From NCBI RefSeq assembly GCF_006704125.1, contig NZ_VIGH01000001.1, forward strand, positions 621,918 through 685,917: DNA of 64,000 nt, given 5' to 3'. The translations under genes and the position numbers were made by a program. The notes under the pieces were generated by a model, which did no database searches, was not told the DNA's origin, and saw only the letters and a list, made by a program, of their open reading frames with translations. Shown here piece by piece: positions 22,653 through 31,544 of the stretch (positions within the stretch are counted from its first letter, which is position 1; the number at the start of each line of letters is the position of its first letter). This DNA is from Rhodococcus spelaei. Its GTDB lineage: Bacteria > Actinomycetota > Actinomycetes > Mycobacteriales > Mycobacteriaceae.

Positions 22653-22931
22653 ATGTGGTCCCGGTCGGGCCACCTCGACAGGTCGCGGGCAGGACCGCCC
22701 GCGAACCCCGAGGAGCCCGCATCGACCCTGGTCGGTGAGCGCGACGTCGCTCGCGCTCTGGTCGCCCTGCCGGTCGAACAGCGACAGCCGCTCGTGCTGG
22801 CGTACTACCGCGGGATGTCCTGCGACGAGGTCGCACAGACGCTGTCCCTCGACGTCACCGTCGTCATCGGCCGCCTTCACGACGGGCTGACCACCATGGC
22901 GCGCACACTGCACCAGGCGCCCACCGGCTGA
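22653..22931 (+). CDS. Stand-alone sigma-70 region 4-like protein
   Basis: This 92-residue protein whose only recognisable domain is a sigma-70 region 4 HTH resembles LPVEQRQPLVLAYYRGMSCD followed by EVAQTLSLDVTVVIGRLHDG. There is no region 2, so it cannot act as a normal sigma factor by itself; it may be an accessory or a degenerate regulator. An AAGGGGGTGA site precedes ATG 22653. The gene follows two identical 14-base dyads and is convergent with lexA with 12 bases between stops. Confidence 0.7.
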   Translation: MWSRSGHLDRSRAGPPANPEEPASTLVGERDVARALVALPVEQRQPLVLAYYRGMSCDEVAQTLSLDVTVVIGRLHDGLTTMARTLHQAPTG

Positions 22932-22943
22932 CGGTCGTCGGAC

Positions 22944-23606
22944 TCAGACGCGCCGCATCACCGAGACGACCTTGCCCAGCACGACGGCTTCGTCGCCGTC
23001 GATGACCGGGTAGGCCGGGTTGCGCGGCTCGAGGTAGACGTGCCCGCCGCGCCGGCGGTACACCTTGACGGTGGCCTCGCCGTCGATCATCGCGGCGACG
23101 ATCTGACCCGAATGTGCCTCGTGCTGCTGGCGCACCACCACGATGTCACCGTCGCAGATGGCGGCATCGACCATCGACTCTCCGCGCACCCGCAGACCGA
23201 ACACCGTGCCGGACCCCACCAGGTCACGGGGCAGCGACAGCACCTCGTCGGTGTGCTCCTCGGCGAGGATCGGGCTGCCGGCCGCGATGTCGCCGACCAC
23301 GGGCACGCTCACCGAGTTCCCGCCCGACGCCTGCGAACCGGATCCCCGGAGGAACGGCCGCACGTCCACCGGTCGGGAGATCGCGGTGCTGCGCCGCAGG
23401 AAGCCCTTGTCCTCCAGTGACTTCAGATGCTTCGAGACCGACGACGTGGACGCCAGGCCGACCGCGTCCCCGATCTGCCGGGTGCTCGGCGCATACCCGT
23501 GCTCTACCACCCAGTCCCGAATGGTCGCGAGAATCAGCTGCTGGCGCGGCGGCAGCGCTGTGGTGTCGAGGCCCTCGAACGGGTCGATGTCGTCGTATCC
23601 GGTCAC
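22944..23606 (-). CDS. lexA: LexA repressor
   Basis: This SOS-response repressor of 220 residues has an N-terminal winged helix (PPRQQLILATIRDWVVEHGY, TSSVSKHLKSLEDKGFLRR), the autocleavage site Ala109-Gly110 in VVGDIAAGSPI, the catalytic Ser144 in RGESMVDAAI and Lys181 in EATVKVYRR. RecA filaments trigger self-cleavage and release of DNA-repair genes. The GTG at 23606 gives the family's usual N-terminus. In the 61 bases between its start and the next gene I see no TCGAAC-N4-GTTCGA type SOS box, so autoregulation is not evident here. Confidence 0.95.
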   Translation of the reverse strand: MTGYDDIDPFEGLDTTALPPRQQLILATIRDWVVEHGYAPSTRQIGDAVGLASTSSVSKHLKSLEDKGFLRRSTAISRPVDVRPFLRGSGSQASGGNSVSVPVVGDIAAGSPILAEEHTDEVLSLPRDLVGSGTVFGLRVRGESMVDAAICDGDIVVVRQQHEAHSGQIVAAMIDGEATVKVYRRRGGHVYLEPRNPAYPVIDGDEAVVLGKVVSVMRRV

Positions 23607-23667
23607 GCGGCGAATGGTAGTGGTGAGCGCCGACAATCGACTTCCGGGCCGTGCCAGCCCCGGTCGC

Positions 23668-24261
23668 TCACGCAACCGCCGCGGAACTGCGGGCCGCCGT
23701 CAAAGCGCTCGCCCACCAATGCAACTGGTCCAGCATGGCCTCCGAGGCGGACTCCGGGCGGGTGGGATCGTGCAGGGCGCCGTCCGCGTCGAACAGTTCG
23801 AAGTAGCGTGGGAAGGACACGTACTCGCGGACGGTGTGCGCGTTCAGTTCGTTGAACACCTGGCGCAGGTGCTCGATGGCGAGCAGGCCGCCGCTCGCGC
23901 CGCTGTAGCCGACGAATCCGATTGCCTTGCGGTCCCACTGGGTGAAGTGCCAGTCGATCGCCGTCTTGAGCGAGGCCGGGTAGCTGCGGTTGATGTCCGG
24001 CGTGACGACGACGACGGCGTCGGCACGCTCGAGGCCGCTCGTCAGGGCGGTCATACCGGCCGGGCGCGGCGGGTTCGGATCCATCATCGGCGAGACCGCC
24101 GGCAACTCCAGCGGCAGTGTCGCGTCGGCGAGATCGATCACGTCGACCTCGAAGCCGCCGTGCCGGCGGGCCTGCTCGGCGAACCAGTGCGCCACCACCG
24201 GGCCGAAACGGCCCTCCCGGACGCTGCCGATGATCACCGCGAGTCGCACAGGGTTGGACAT
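23668..24261 (-). CDS. NADPH-dependent FMN reductase family protein
   Basis: This 197-residue flavodoxin-fold reductase shows the phosphate-binding loop in LAVIIGSVREGRFGPVVAHW, the DVIDLADATLP strand, ADAVVVVTPDINRSYPASLK lining the flavin site, and AIGFVGYSGASGGLLAIEHL near the end. Such enzymes reduce quinones, azo dyes or FMN. The ATG start at 24261 is clear. It is divergent from a frameshifted XRE-family regulator gene 144 bases away, which may have controlled it. Confidence 0.9.
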   Translation of the reverse strand: MSNPVRLAVIIGSVREGRFGPVVAHWFAEQARRHGGFEVDVIDLADATLPLELPAVSPMMDPNPPRPAGMTALTSGLERADAVVVVTPDINRSYPASLKTAIDWHFTQWDRKAIGFVGYSGASGGLLAIEHLRQVFNELNAHTVREYVSFPRYFELFDADGALHDPTRPESASEAMLDQLHWWASALTAARSSAAVA

Positions 24262-24405
24262 GTCGAGTCTCCTTCGAGGGTGTCGGGGCGACCGCGTGGC
24301 CGCTGTCGTCGACTCTGCTGTCCTCGAGGCCTCGCAGGGAGACCGGCGGGAGCGTGGTAGCGGCAGGGCCACCATCCGGGGGTGTGACCGCGGTAGCTTC
24401 GGATC

Positions 24406-25262
24406 GTGAGCGACAACGAGTTGGGCCTGTTCCTGCGCACCCGGCGTGAGGCGGTCACTCCCGCCGAGGTCGGCCTGCCATCGGGACCGCGCCGCCGCAC
24501 GCCCGGCCTTCGGCGCTCGGAACTGGCGACGCTCGCCGGGGTGAGTGTCGAATACCTGACCCGGCTGGAACAGGGCCGCGACCGGCATCCCTCGCCGCCC
24601 GTGCTCTCGGCGCTCGCCGAAGCCTGAACATGACTCCGAGCCAGCGCGTGCACCTGCACCGCTTGGTGAAGTCGGCGGATCCCGGATTCACGTGCCGCGG
24701 CTCGACCGCCCCGAACACGGTGGTGCGCCCGGCAATCCGCGCGGTCCTCGATCGACTCGAGCCTGCGCCGGCGGCGGTGATCAACCGCCTCGGCGACGTC
24801 CTGGTCTGCACCGACGCCTATCGCAGCGTGATGGAGCCGACCGGGTTGCTCGACGGCGGTCTCCCCGCGAGCTTCGCGCGCTACGTGTTCACCGATCCGC
24901 GTGCCCGCACCGTGTACCCGGACTGGGACCACGTGGCAGACAAGGCCGTCGCCACCCTGAAGCAGGGTCCGTATCGCGCGGATCCGGAGACGTCTGTCCT
25001 GGTGGACGAACTGACCGTGACGGTCGGCGCGGAGTTCACCGACCGGCTGGAGCGAATTCCGGGCCTGCCGGAGGCCAACGGCACCCGCCGTCTGGACCAC
25101 CCCGAGGCGGGTCCGCTCCGGCTGGCGTTCGAGGTGCTGGACCTGTCCGCCGACGACGATCAACGCCTGCTCGTGCACCTACCGGCGGACCCCGCCACCG
25201 CGGCGGCGCTGGATCGGCTGGTGGGTCGCAGCCCCGGCGGCCTGCGCGCGCTACCGGGCTGA
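24406..25262 (+). pseudogene. XRE/MmyB-type transcription regulator broken by a one-base frameshift
   Basis: Two adjacent frames together encode one regulator of about 285 residues. The first (24406-24627) gives the HTH part: FLRTRREAVTPAEVGLPSG, RRTPGLRRSELATLAGVSVE and YLTRLEQGRDRHPS. It stops at TGA 24625 in the middle of a helix reading ALAEA. From there the next frame continues without loss as NMTPSQRVHLHRLVK and runs through the MmyB ligand-binding domain to 25262. Adding one base after 24624 (turning GCCTGA into GCC-CTG-A) restores ALAEALNMTPSQ, the family's normal text. It is either a real inactivating deletion or a sequencing error. Confidence 0.85.
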
Positions 25263-25280
25263 GCTACCCGGCACAAACGA

Positions 25281-25325
25281 AAAGTGTGGGATTCCTCCCG
25301 TATTCCGGGAGGAATCCCACACTTT
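25281..25325. terminator. 20-pair bidirectional terminator
   Basis: The 20 bases at 25281-25300 pair perfectly with 25306-25325 around a 5-base loop (AAAGTGTGGGATT... and ...AATCCCACACTTT). The A-run on one side and T-run on the other make it a good intrinsic terminator in both directions, between the convergent regulator and ppa genes. Confidence 0.88.
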
Positions 25326-25342
25326 CGTGGAGCTGGTGCGAC

Positions 25343-25834
25343 TCAGTGGCCGCCGTTGGCCTTCAGGCGCTCGAAGGCCTCCCCGATGACCTTCTCGGCC
25401 TCCGCGAGGCCGACCCAGTCGGCGCCGGTGACGTGCTTGTTCGGCTCGAGATCCTTGTAGTGCACGAAGAAGTGCTTGATCGCGTCCAGCTCGAACTGCG
25501 AGACGTCGGAGATGTCCTGGATGTGGTCCCAGCGCGGATCGCCCGCGACCACGCACAGCACCTTGTCGTCGCCGCCGGCCTCGTCGACCATCTTGAACAT
25601 GCCGACCGGGCGGGCCTCGACGATCACGCCGGGGTACACGGACTCGGGCAGCAGGACCATCGCGTCCAGCGGGTCGCCGTCCTCGCCGAGGGTGTTCTCG
25701 ATGTAGCCGTAGTCGGCCGGGTAGCCGAACGAGGTGTAGAGGTAGCGGTCCAGCTTCACGCGGCCGGTCTCGTGATCGACCTCGTACTTGTTGCGCTGGC
25801 CCTTGGGGATCTCGATGGTGACGTCGAACTCCAC
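25343..25834 (-). CDS. ppa: Inorganic pyrophosphatase (family I)
   Basis: This soluble 163-residue enzyme hydrolyses PPi made by biosynthetic reactions. Family I features are [16 protein letters not shown] with the catalytic Lys, [17 protein letters not shown], the metal-binding signature DGDPLDAMV and [12 protein letters not shown]. Length and start (ATG 25834) are standard. It is divergent from the D-Ala-D-Ala carboxypeptidase gene, as in mycobacteria, and is followed by a strong terminator. Confidence 0.96.
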   Translation of the reverse strand: MEFDVTIEIPKGQRNKYEVDHETGRVKLDRYLYTSFGYPADYGYIENTLGEDGDPLDAMVLLPESVYPGVIVEARPVGMFKMVDEAGGDDKVLCVVAGDPRWDHIQDISDVSQFELDAIKHFFVHYKDLEPNKHVTGADWVGLAEAEKVIGEAFERLKANGGH

Positions 25835-25987
25835 GCCTCTTCCTCGCTTTGTCTCGGTGGATGGTGCGGGGTCAGGGTAACCGGTCGACGATACTGTGGA
25901 GAACTACAGCAGTCGGCTTCGACGCAGCCAGACGCGGTACCGACCATCGGAGGGGTGTTGGCAAAGGTAGGGGCGAAGGACCGCAAG

Positions 25988-27376
25988 ATGGGGTCCCTGG
26001 CCGCGCAGCGGCGCAAACGCGTCCGGATTCTGCTCGGCGCAGTCGGGGTGTTGGTGTTGGCGACGGCGGCCGGGGTCGTCGCGATCGCGCGTCCCAACCT
26101 GGGGTTCGACGCCGGCGCCGAGACCACCACGACCACTCCTGCGCCCGCCCCGGTGCGGGCGACCCTGCAGGTCGCGCCGGTGCCGGCCGACGCGCCGATG
26201 CCCTCCCCGGCCGCATTGGCCGCGGCCCTCGGCCCGGTGCTGGCCAACCCGGCTCTCGGCACCCTGACCGGAATGGTGTCCGACGCAGCGACCGGCACCG
26301 TGCTCTGGAGCCAGGGACCCGACACACCGATGGTCCCGGCCTCGACGACCAAGGTGCTCACCGCGACGGCCGCGCTGCTCGCACTGCCCCCCGAGCATCG
26401 GGTGGCCACCCGGGTGGTCCAGGGCGAGCAGCCCGGGCAGATCGTGCTGGTCGGCGGCGGCGACCCGACGCTGACCGCGCAGCCGGCCGGACAGCCCGGC
26501 TTCTATCCCGGCGGTGCCCGACTCGACGACCTGGTCGCCCAGGTCAAGCGTGCGGGTGCGACCGTCACCAGCGTCGTCGTCGACAACGGCGCCTACGTCG
26601 GACCCGCTCTGGCACAGGGTTGGGATCCAGCCGACATCGCCGGCGGCAACATCGCCCCGATCGAGCCGGTGATGTTCGACGGGGGTCGCCTCAAGCCGCT
26701 CGAGGACGAGTCGCCGCGCAGCGCCACCCCGTCGCTGGACGTGGGTCGACTGCTCGGCGCGGCGTTCGGCGTCGACCCGGCCCGAGTCACGCTCGGCACC
26801 GCACCGTCCGGGGCGGCTCCGCTGGCCTCCGTCGAGTCGGCACCGCTTCGCGACCGGCTCGGCCAGATGATGGGGCACTCGGACAACGTGCTCGCCGAGG
26901 CCGTCGGCCGCGAGATCGCGGCCAAGGTCGGTACCGAGCCGTCGTTCACGGGCGCCGTAGCGGCGATCGGCCAGACACTCGGCTCGGGCGGGTTCGACCT
27001 GCGCGGCCTGACCCTGCACGACGCGAGCGGACTGTCGGTGGACGGACGCATTCCCGCACGCCTGCTCGACCAGGCGCTGACCGCCGCGACGGGCGACGGC
27101 AAGCCGCAACTGCGCCCGATCCTCGACTACCTGCCTGTCGCGGGGGCCACCGGAACGCTCTCGGACCGGTACGCCACCGGGGACCGCAACGCCGCGGGCT
27201 GGGTACGGGCCAAGACCGGCACCCTGTCCGCCGCGAGCGCGTTGGCCGGGTACGTCACCGACGTCGGCAACCGAGTGCTGACCTTCGCGCTGATGTCGAA
27301 CGACCGGCCGCCGGACGTCAGCCGACCGGCGCTGGACGCGGTCGCCTCGACGTTGCGTTCCTGCGGATGCCAATGA
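25988..27376 (+). CDS. dacB: D-alanyl-D-alanine carboxypeptidase / PBP4 (S13 family)
   Basis: This membrane-anchored cell-wall enzyme has 462 residues from ATG 25988 (GAAGGA upstream; GTG 25955 is an in-frame alternative). A basic tail and one membrane helix (VRILLGAVGVLVLATAAGVV) precede a Thr/Pro-rich spacer. The penicillin-binding motifs are SxxK in PASTTKVLTA, SxN in MGHSDNVLAE and KTG in VRAKTGTLSAAS. It trims stem pentapeptides of peptidoglycan. It overlaps the zinc protease gene by four bases; dac-protease-tilS-hpt is the conserved order in this group. Confidence 0.94.
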   Translation: MGSLAAQRRKRVRILLGAVGVLVLATAAGVVAIARPNLGFDAGAETTTTTPAPAPVRATLQVAPVPADAPMPSPAALAAALGPVLANPALGTLTGMVSDAATGTVLWSQGPDTPMVPASTTKVLTATAALLALPPEHRVATRVVQGEQPGQIVLVGGGDPTLTAQPAGQPGFYPGGARLDDLVAQVKRAGATVTSVVVDNGAYVGPALAQGWDPADIAGGNIAPIEPVMFDGGRLKPLEDESPRSATPSLDVGRLLGAAFGVDPARVTLGTAPSGAAPLASVESAPLRDRLGQMMGHSDNVLAEAVGREIAAKVGTEPSFTGAVAAIGQTLGSGGFDLRGLTLHDASGLSVDGRIPARLLDQALTAATGDGKPQLRPILDYLPVAGATGTLSDRYATGDRNAAGWVRAKTGTLSAASALAGYVTDVGNRVLTFALMSNDRPPDVSRPALDAVASTLRSCGCQ

Positions 27377-28440
27377 GCACAGACCGGCCGGACGGGGACA
27401 AGTCGAGCGCGTTCGCGGGCGCGGTCGACTGGGACCTGGCGGCGTGGACCGGGGCCCGGCTCGCCCGGCCCGGTCCGACCACCTCGCGGTACTCCGCCGA
27501 GGCGGTGGTCGCCGAACTGGCGGACGCCTCGATCCGGGCCGAGGGGCCGGTCCGGGAGGTCACCGGGCTCGCGGACGGGCTGCCGGTACCGGAGGCGATG
27601 GTCGTGGACAGGCCGGGCTGGATCCGTGCCGCGGCCCGGTCGATGGCGAACCTCACCGGGGAGGACGAGGCCGCCGCGAAGGGGCTGCTCGGCGGGCGTC
27701 CCGCAGGTCTGCAGGCCGGCGCCATGCTCGCCTTCCTGTCCTCGGCGATCCTCGGTCAGTACGACCCGTTCACCGGAGAGCACGGAACTTTGCTGCTCGT
27801 CGCGCCGAACGTGCTGAATGTGGAACGCGCACTCCAGGTCCCGTCCAGCGACTTCCGGCTGTGGGTGTGCCTGCACGAGGTCACCCACCGGGTGCAGTTC
27901 TCGTCGGCGCCGTGGATCGCCGACTACATGCGCGAGAACGTCGCCACACTCGGGCAGACGGGCGAGGAGTCCGTCACCGAGATGATCGGCAGGCTCGCTG
28001 CTGCGCTGCGCGGTCGGCGCGACGGCGGCGAGCAGGCTCCGGAGGACAGCGGTGTGCTGGGGCTGCTGCGCGCCACCCAGTCGGAGCCGCAGCGTGCGGC
28101 ACTGGACCGGCTGCTGATGCTCGGCACACTCCTCGAGGGCCACGCCGATCACGTCATGGACGCGGTCGGCCCGGACGTGGTGCCGTCGGTCGCCCGGATT
28201 CGTCAGGCGTTCAACCAGCGCCGGACTCGGCAGAGCAACCCGCTGCAGCGGCTGATCCGGGCACTGCTCGGGATGGACGCGAAGATGGCCCAGTACGTCC
28301 GGGGCAAGGCGTTCGTCGACGGTGTCGTCCACCGGGTCGGGATGGCCGAGTTCAACGCGATCTGGTCCGGGCCCGACACCCTTCCGCTGACCTCCGAGAT
28401 CGAGGACCACGAGAAGTGGATCACCCGAGTTCTGGGCTGA
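27373..28440 (+). CDS. Zinc-dependent metalloprotease (DUF2342, Zincin-like)
   Basis: This 355-residue protein belongs to the actinobacterial DUF2342 family, sometimes described as associated with coenzyme F420 biosynthesis. The zinc-binding HExxH is in VCLHEVTHRVQF, with a likely third ligand Glu in LLEGHADHVMDAVG. The flanking text FLSSAILGQYDPF and LLLVAPNVLNVERAL is characteristic. No signal peptide is seen, so it acts in the cytoplasm. It starts at ATG 27373 overlapping the dacB stop and is itself overlapped by tilS. The true substrate is not known. Confidence 0.9.
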   Translation: MSTDRPDGDKSSAFAGAVDWDLAAWTGARLARPGPTTSRYSAEAVVAELADASIRAEGPVREVTGLADGLPVPEAMVVDRPGWIRAAARSMANLTGEDEAAAKGLLGGRPAGLQAGAMLAFLSSAILGQYDPFTGEHGTLLLVAPNVLNVERALQVPSSDFRLWVCLHEVTHRVQFSSAPWIADYMRENVATLGQTGEESVTEMIGRLAAALRGRRDGGEQAPEDSGVLGLLRATQSEPQRAALDRLLMLGTLLEGHADHVMDAVGPDVVPSVARIRQAFNQRRTRQSNPLQRLIRALLGMDAKMAQYVRGKAFVDGVVHRVGMAEFNAIWSGPDTLPLTSEIEDHEKWITRVLG

Positions 28441-29441
28441 CGGTCGGGCCGCTGCCGGAGGGGCCTGCGCTGCTCGAGGTCCGGCATGCGGTCCGCCGGT
28501 GGGTGCGTGCGCACGACGACGCCGACGCGGGCGTGGCGGTGGCGCTGTCCGGCGGGGCGGATTCGCTGGCCCTGACCGCGGCCGCGGTCGTCGAGGCGGG
28601 ACCGGTGCACGCACTCGTCGTCGACCACCGGCTGCAGGTCGGCTCGGGCGACGTCGCCGCGCGGGCCGCGGAGCGTGCCCGGGCCCTCGGCTGTGCGAGC
28701 GCGCAGGTACTACCCGTCACCGTCGAGGGGCAGGGGGGACTCGAGGCAGCCGCGAGACGGACGCGCTACGAAGCGCTGGACGCGGCTCGGGCCGACCGTC
28801 CGGTGCTGCTCGGGCACACCCTCGACGACCAGGCCGAGACCGTGCTGCTCGGGCTGGCCCGCGGCTCCGGTCCGCGCTCGCTGGCCGGGATGCGTGCGTA
28901 CGACGCGCCGTGGGGGAGACCACTGCTGGGCGTTCGGCGCACGGTGACCGAGCGGGCGTGTACCGAGCTGGGTCTGCCGCCCTACCGGGACCCGCACAAC
29001 CTCAGCCCCGAGTTCACCCGGGTGCGCCTGCGCACCGAGGCCTTGCCGCTGCTCGAACAGATCCTCGGCGGCGGTGTGGCCGAGGCCCTGACCAGGACCG
29101 CGGCGCAACTGCGCGAGGACGGTGACGTCCTCGACGAGCTGGCCGTCGAGCTGTTGACCTGCGCGAGTACGGGGGACGAACTGGACGTCGCGGCCCTCGT
29201 CGACGCCCCGCCCGCGGTGCGGCGCCGGGCGCTGCGGGCGTGGCTGCTGCGCCGCGGCGCGCGGGGCCTGACCGACCGGCAGTTGCGTGCGGCCGACGAC
29301 CTGGTCGGCAGCTGGCGCGGGCAGGGCGGGGTCGCGCTCGGCGGGGGACGGGAGGGCGTGAGGTTGGTGGTCTCGCGGCGACGTGGCAGGCTGTCGGTCG
29401 GGTTCGTCGGCGAGCAGTCCGGCTCGAACAACTGCCGATGA
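28416..29441 (+). CDS. tilS: tRNA(Ile)-lysidine synthetase
   Basis: TilS modifies C34 of the CAU anticodon of tRNA-Ile with lysine, letting it read AUA; it is essential. The PP-loop SGGADSLAL lies near residue 45, followed by [11 protein letters not shown], the [20 protein letters not shown] signature, and [17 protein letters not shown]. No ATG is available; GTG 28416, inside the end of the protease gene, gives 341 residues and the usual beginning [15 protein letters not shown] a few residues in. The C-terminus is the short actinobacterial type. It is followed closely by hpt. Confidence 0.9.
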   Translation: MDHPSSGLTVGPLPEGPALLEVRHAVRRWVRAHDDADAGVAVALSGGADSLALTAAAVVEAGPVHALVVDHRLQVGSGDVAARAAERARALGCASAQVLPVTVEGQGGLEAAARRTRYEALDAARADRPVLLGHTLDDQAETVLLGLARGSGPRSLAGMRAYDAPWGRPLLGVRRTVTERACTELGLPPYRDPHNLSPEFTRVRLRTEALPLLEQILGGGVAEALTRTAAQLREDGDVLDELAVELLTCASTGDELDVAALVDAPPAVRRRALRAWLLRRGARGLTDRQLRAADDLVGSWRGQGGVALGGGREGVRLVVSRRRGRLSVGFVGEQSGSNNCR

Positions 29442-29478
29442 ACACCTGCCAATGAACAACAACAAAGGGGCAAGCGCC

Positions 29479-30033
29479 GTGTACGAAGGCGACATCGCAT
29501 CGGTCTTGATTTCCGAGGAGCAGATTCGCGACAAGACGGCCGAGCTGGCCGCCGCGATCGCCGAGCGCTACCCGAACGGCGCACCCGAGGGCGACCTGCT
29601 GCTCGTCGGCGTCCTCAAGGGCGCGATCTTCTTCATGACCGACCTCGCGCGGGCGCTGCCGATCCCCACCCAGATGGAGTTCATGGCCGTCAGCTCCTAC
29701 GGTTCGTCCACCTCGTCCTCCGGCGTGGTGCGGATCCTCAAGGACCTCGACAAGGACATCGCCGGCCGGCACGTGCTGATCGTCGAGGACATCATCGACT
29801 CCGGTCTGACGCTGTCCTGGCTGATCCGCAACCTGTCGACCCGCAACCCCGCCTCGCTCGAGGTGGTCACCCTGCTGCGCAAGCCGGAGGCCACCAAGCT
29901 CGAGGTCGACGTCGCGTGGGTCGGTTTCGACATCCCCAACGAGTTCGTCGTCGGCTACGGACTGGACTACGCCGAGCGCTACCGCGACCTGCCGTACATC
30001 GGCACGCTCGACCCGTCCGTCTACGGCGGCTGA
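29479..30033 (+). CDS. hpt: Hypoxanthine(-guanine) phosphoribosyltransferase
   Basis: This 184-residue salvage enzyme makes IMP/GMP from hypoxanthine/guanine and PRPP. The PRPP-binding motif is [18 protein letters not shown]; the N-terminal [13 protein letters not shown] and the flexible loop [13 protein letters not shown] are present, as is the late [21 protein letters not shown] 29479, with AAAGGGG upstream, gives the standard N-terminus [10 protein letters not shown]; an ATG at 29452 is in frame but less likely. It follows tilS closely, as in other Corynebacteriales. Confidence 0.95.
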   Translation: MYEGDIASVLISEEQIRDKTAELAAAIAERYPNGAPEGDLLLVGVLKGAIFFMTDLARALPIPTQMEFMAVSSYGSSTSSSGVVRILKDLDKDIAGRHVLIVEDIIDSGLTLSWLIRNLSTRNPASLEVVTLLRKPEATKLEVDVAWVGFDIPNEFVVGYGLDYAERYRDLPYIGTLDPSVYGG

Positions 30034-30094
30034 CCCCCGCCTCACGTGCGGCGATGCGCCGGTCGCGGCGGCGGTTCGGGCGCATAATCGTCTG

Positions 30095-31429
30095 ATGGAC
30101 CCGGAATTCACCGCCTCCTCGATCGCCGCCCGGGTACGCGCGGGAGCGCTCGCTCCCACCGAGGCGGTCGAGCTCGCGCTGGCCCGCATCGCCGAGCGCG
30201 ACCTGCAGTTGGGTGCGTTCGTGGCGGTGCGGTCCGATCAGGCCAGGGCCGAGGCGACGGAACTGGCCGCGCGCGGCGACCTCGCCAACCTGCCGCTGGC
30301 CGGGGTCCCCATCGCGGTCAAGGACAACGTGCCGGTCGCCGGGCACCGGCTCGGCAACGGATCGCGCGCCGGTTCACCGTTGCCGTCGAGCGCCGACCAT
30401 CCGGTGGTCGCGCGGCTGCGGGCTGCGGGCGCCATCGTCGTCGGACTGACGGCCGTGCCCGAACTGTGCCTGTGGGGGACCACCGACACCCCCGAGGTGA
30501 TCACCCGGAACCCGTGGAACCCGTCCCGCACCGCCGGCGGATCGTCCGGCGGGTCCGCGGTCGCGGTCGCTGCCGGCATGGTCCCGGCCGCGCACGGCGC
30601 CGACGGCATGGGGTCGATCCGGATCCCGTCCGCGGCGTGCGGGGTGGTCGGCATCAAACCCGGCCGCGGACTGGTGCCCGCCGAGCTCGGCGTGGACTCG
30701 TGGTTCGGGATGTCGGAGAACGGACCGATCGCGACGACGGTCGCGGACGTGGCGCTGCTGCTGTCGGTGATGGCGGATCGACCCGACCTCGCCGAGGTCA
30801 CCGAACCCGGCTCGCTGCGGATCGCGGTGTCGACGCGTTCGCCGCTCGCCTTCGTCCGGGTCGATCCGCACTGGCGTGCGGCGGCGGAGCGTGCGGCGGC
30901 CGCGCTCGGCGGGTCGGGCCATCACGTCGCGACCGCAGAGCTGCCCTATCCGGCGAACCCGCTGCCGCTGATCGCACGGTGGACGGCGGGCACCGCGGCC
31001 GACGCCGCGGATCTCGATCCCGCACTGCTGCAGCGGCGGACCCGCGGGCACGCCGCGGTGGGGCGACGTCTCGCCAGGTTCGTCAAGGCCGAGCAGGTGG
31101 AGCGGCTGCACCGGACGCTGTACGAGTACTTCGCCGAGCACGACGTGGTGATCACCCCGACGTTGGCCGCGGTGCCCGTCGCGTCGTCGCGGTGGAGCGA
31201 GAAGTCGTGGCTGTCGAATGTTGTCGCGAACGTGCGGTACGCGCCGTTCCCCTCGCTGTGGAACCTGGCGGGGTGGCCCGCCGCGAGCGTCCCCGCCGGG
31301 ATTCATCCGCAGACCGGAACACCGCTCGGCGTGCAGATCGCGGCGCCGCCCGGTAGCGAGGGGAAGATCCTGGCGGTGGCGGCGCAGCTGGAGCAGCTGT
31401 TGCCATGGACGAGGGTCGCGTCGGTGTGA
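30095..31429 (+). CDS. Amidase signature family enzyme
   Basis: This 444-residue amidase has the Ser-cisSer-Lys triad: Lys in GVPIAVKDNVPVAG, the cis-Ser and Gly/Ser-rich stretch in RTAGGSSGGSAVAVAAG, and the nucleophile region GADGMGSIRIPSAACGVVGI. The C-terminus has the family's NLAGWPAASVPAG. It is probably a broad aliphatic or aryl amidase; the context gives no clue to the substrate. ATG 30095 is the start. A 17-base sequence that includes the stop codon is repeated 23 bases later. Confidence 0.92.
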   Translation: MDPEFTASSIAARVRAGALAPTEAVELALARIAERDLQLGAFVAVRSDQARAEATELAARGDLANLPLAGVPIAVKDNVPVAGHRLGNGSRAGSPLPSSADHPVVARLRAAGAIVVGLTAVPELCLWGTTDTPEVITRNPWNPSRTAGGSSGGSAVAVAAGMVPAAHGADGMGSIRIPSAACGVVGIKPGRGLVPAELGVDSWFGMSENGPIATTVADVALLLSVMADRPDLAEVTEPGSLRIAVSTRSPLAFVRVDPHWRAAAERAAAALGGSGHHVATAELPYPANPLPLIARWTAGTAADAADLDPALLQRRTRGHAAVGRRLARFVKAEQVERLHRTLYEYFAEHDVVITPTLAAVPVASSRWSEKSWLSNVVANVRYAPFPSLWNLAGWPAASVPAGIHPQTGTPLGVQIAAPPGSEGKILAVAAQLEQLLPWTRVASV

Positions 31430-31452
31430 GGATGCGGGTCGCGTCGGTGTGA
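31413..31452 (+). repeat. 17-bp direct repeat at the end of the amidase gene
   Basis: GGGTCGCGTCGGTGTGA occurs at 31413-31429, including the amidase stop codon, and again exactly at 31436-31452. The 23-base offset suggests a small tandem duplication, for example by slippage. Confidence 0.85.
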
Positions 31453-31544
31453 CCGACGGTCTTTCGGCCGCTTTCGCTTTCGGAGAGGTTGCGCGTCGCC
31501 AAAACTCCGAGCGAACTGGACGGTTGTATAGGAAGGCTCTCTCT

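Noticed and set aside
23766-23780. TCGAACAGTTCGA resembling an SOS box
   Set aside because: The half-sites are one base apart instead of four, and it lies inside the FMN reductase coding sequence.
29438-29455. Five-codon ATGAACACC... mini-ORF bridging tilS and hpt
   Set aside because: It overlaps both neighbours by start/stop chance and has no ribosome-binding site or repeat codons to suggest a leader.
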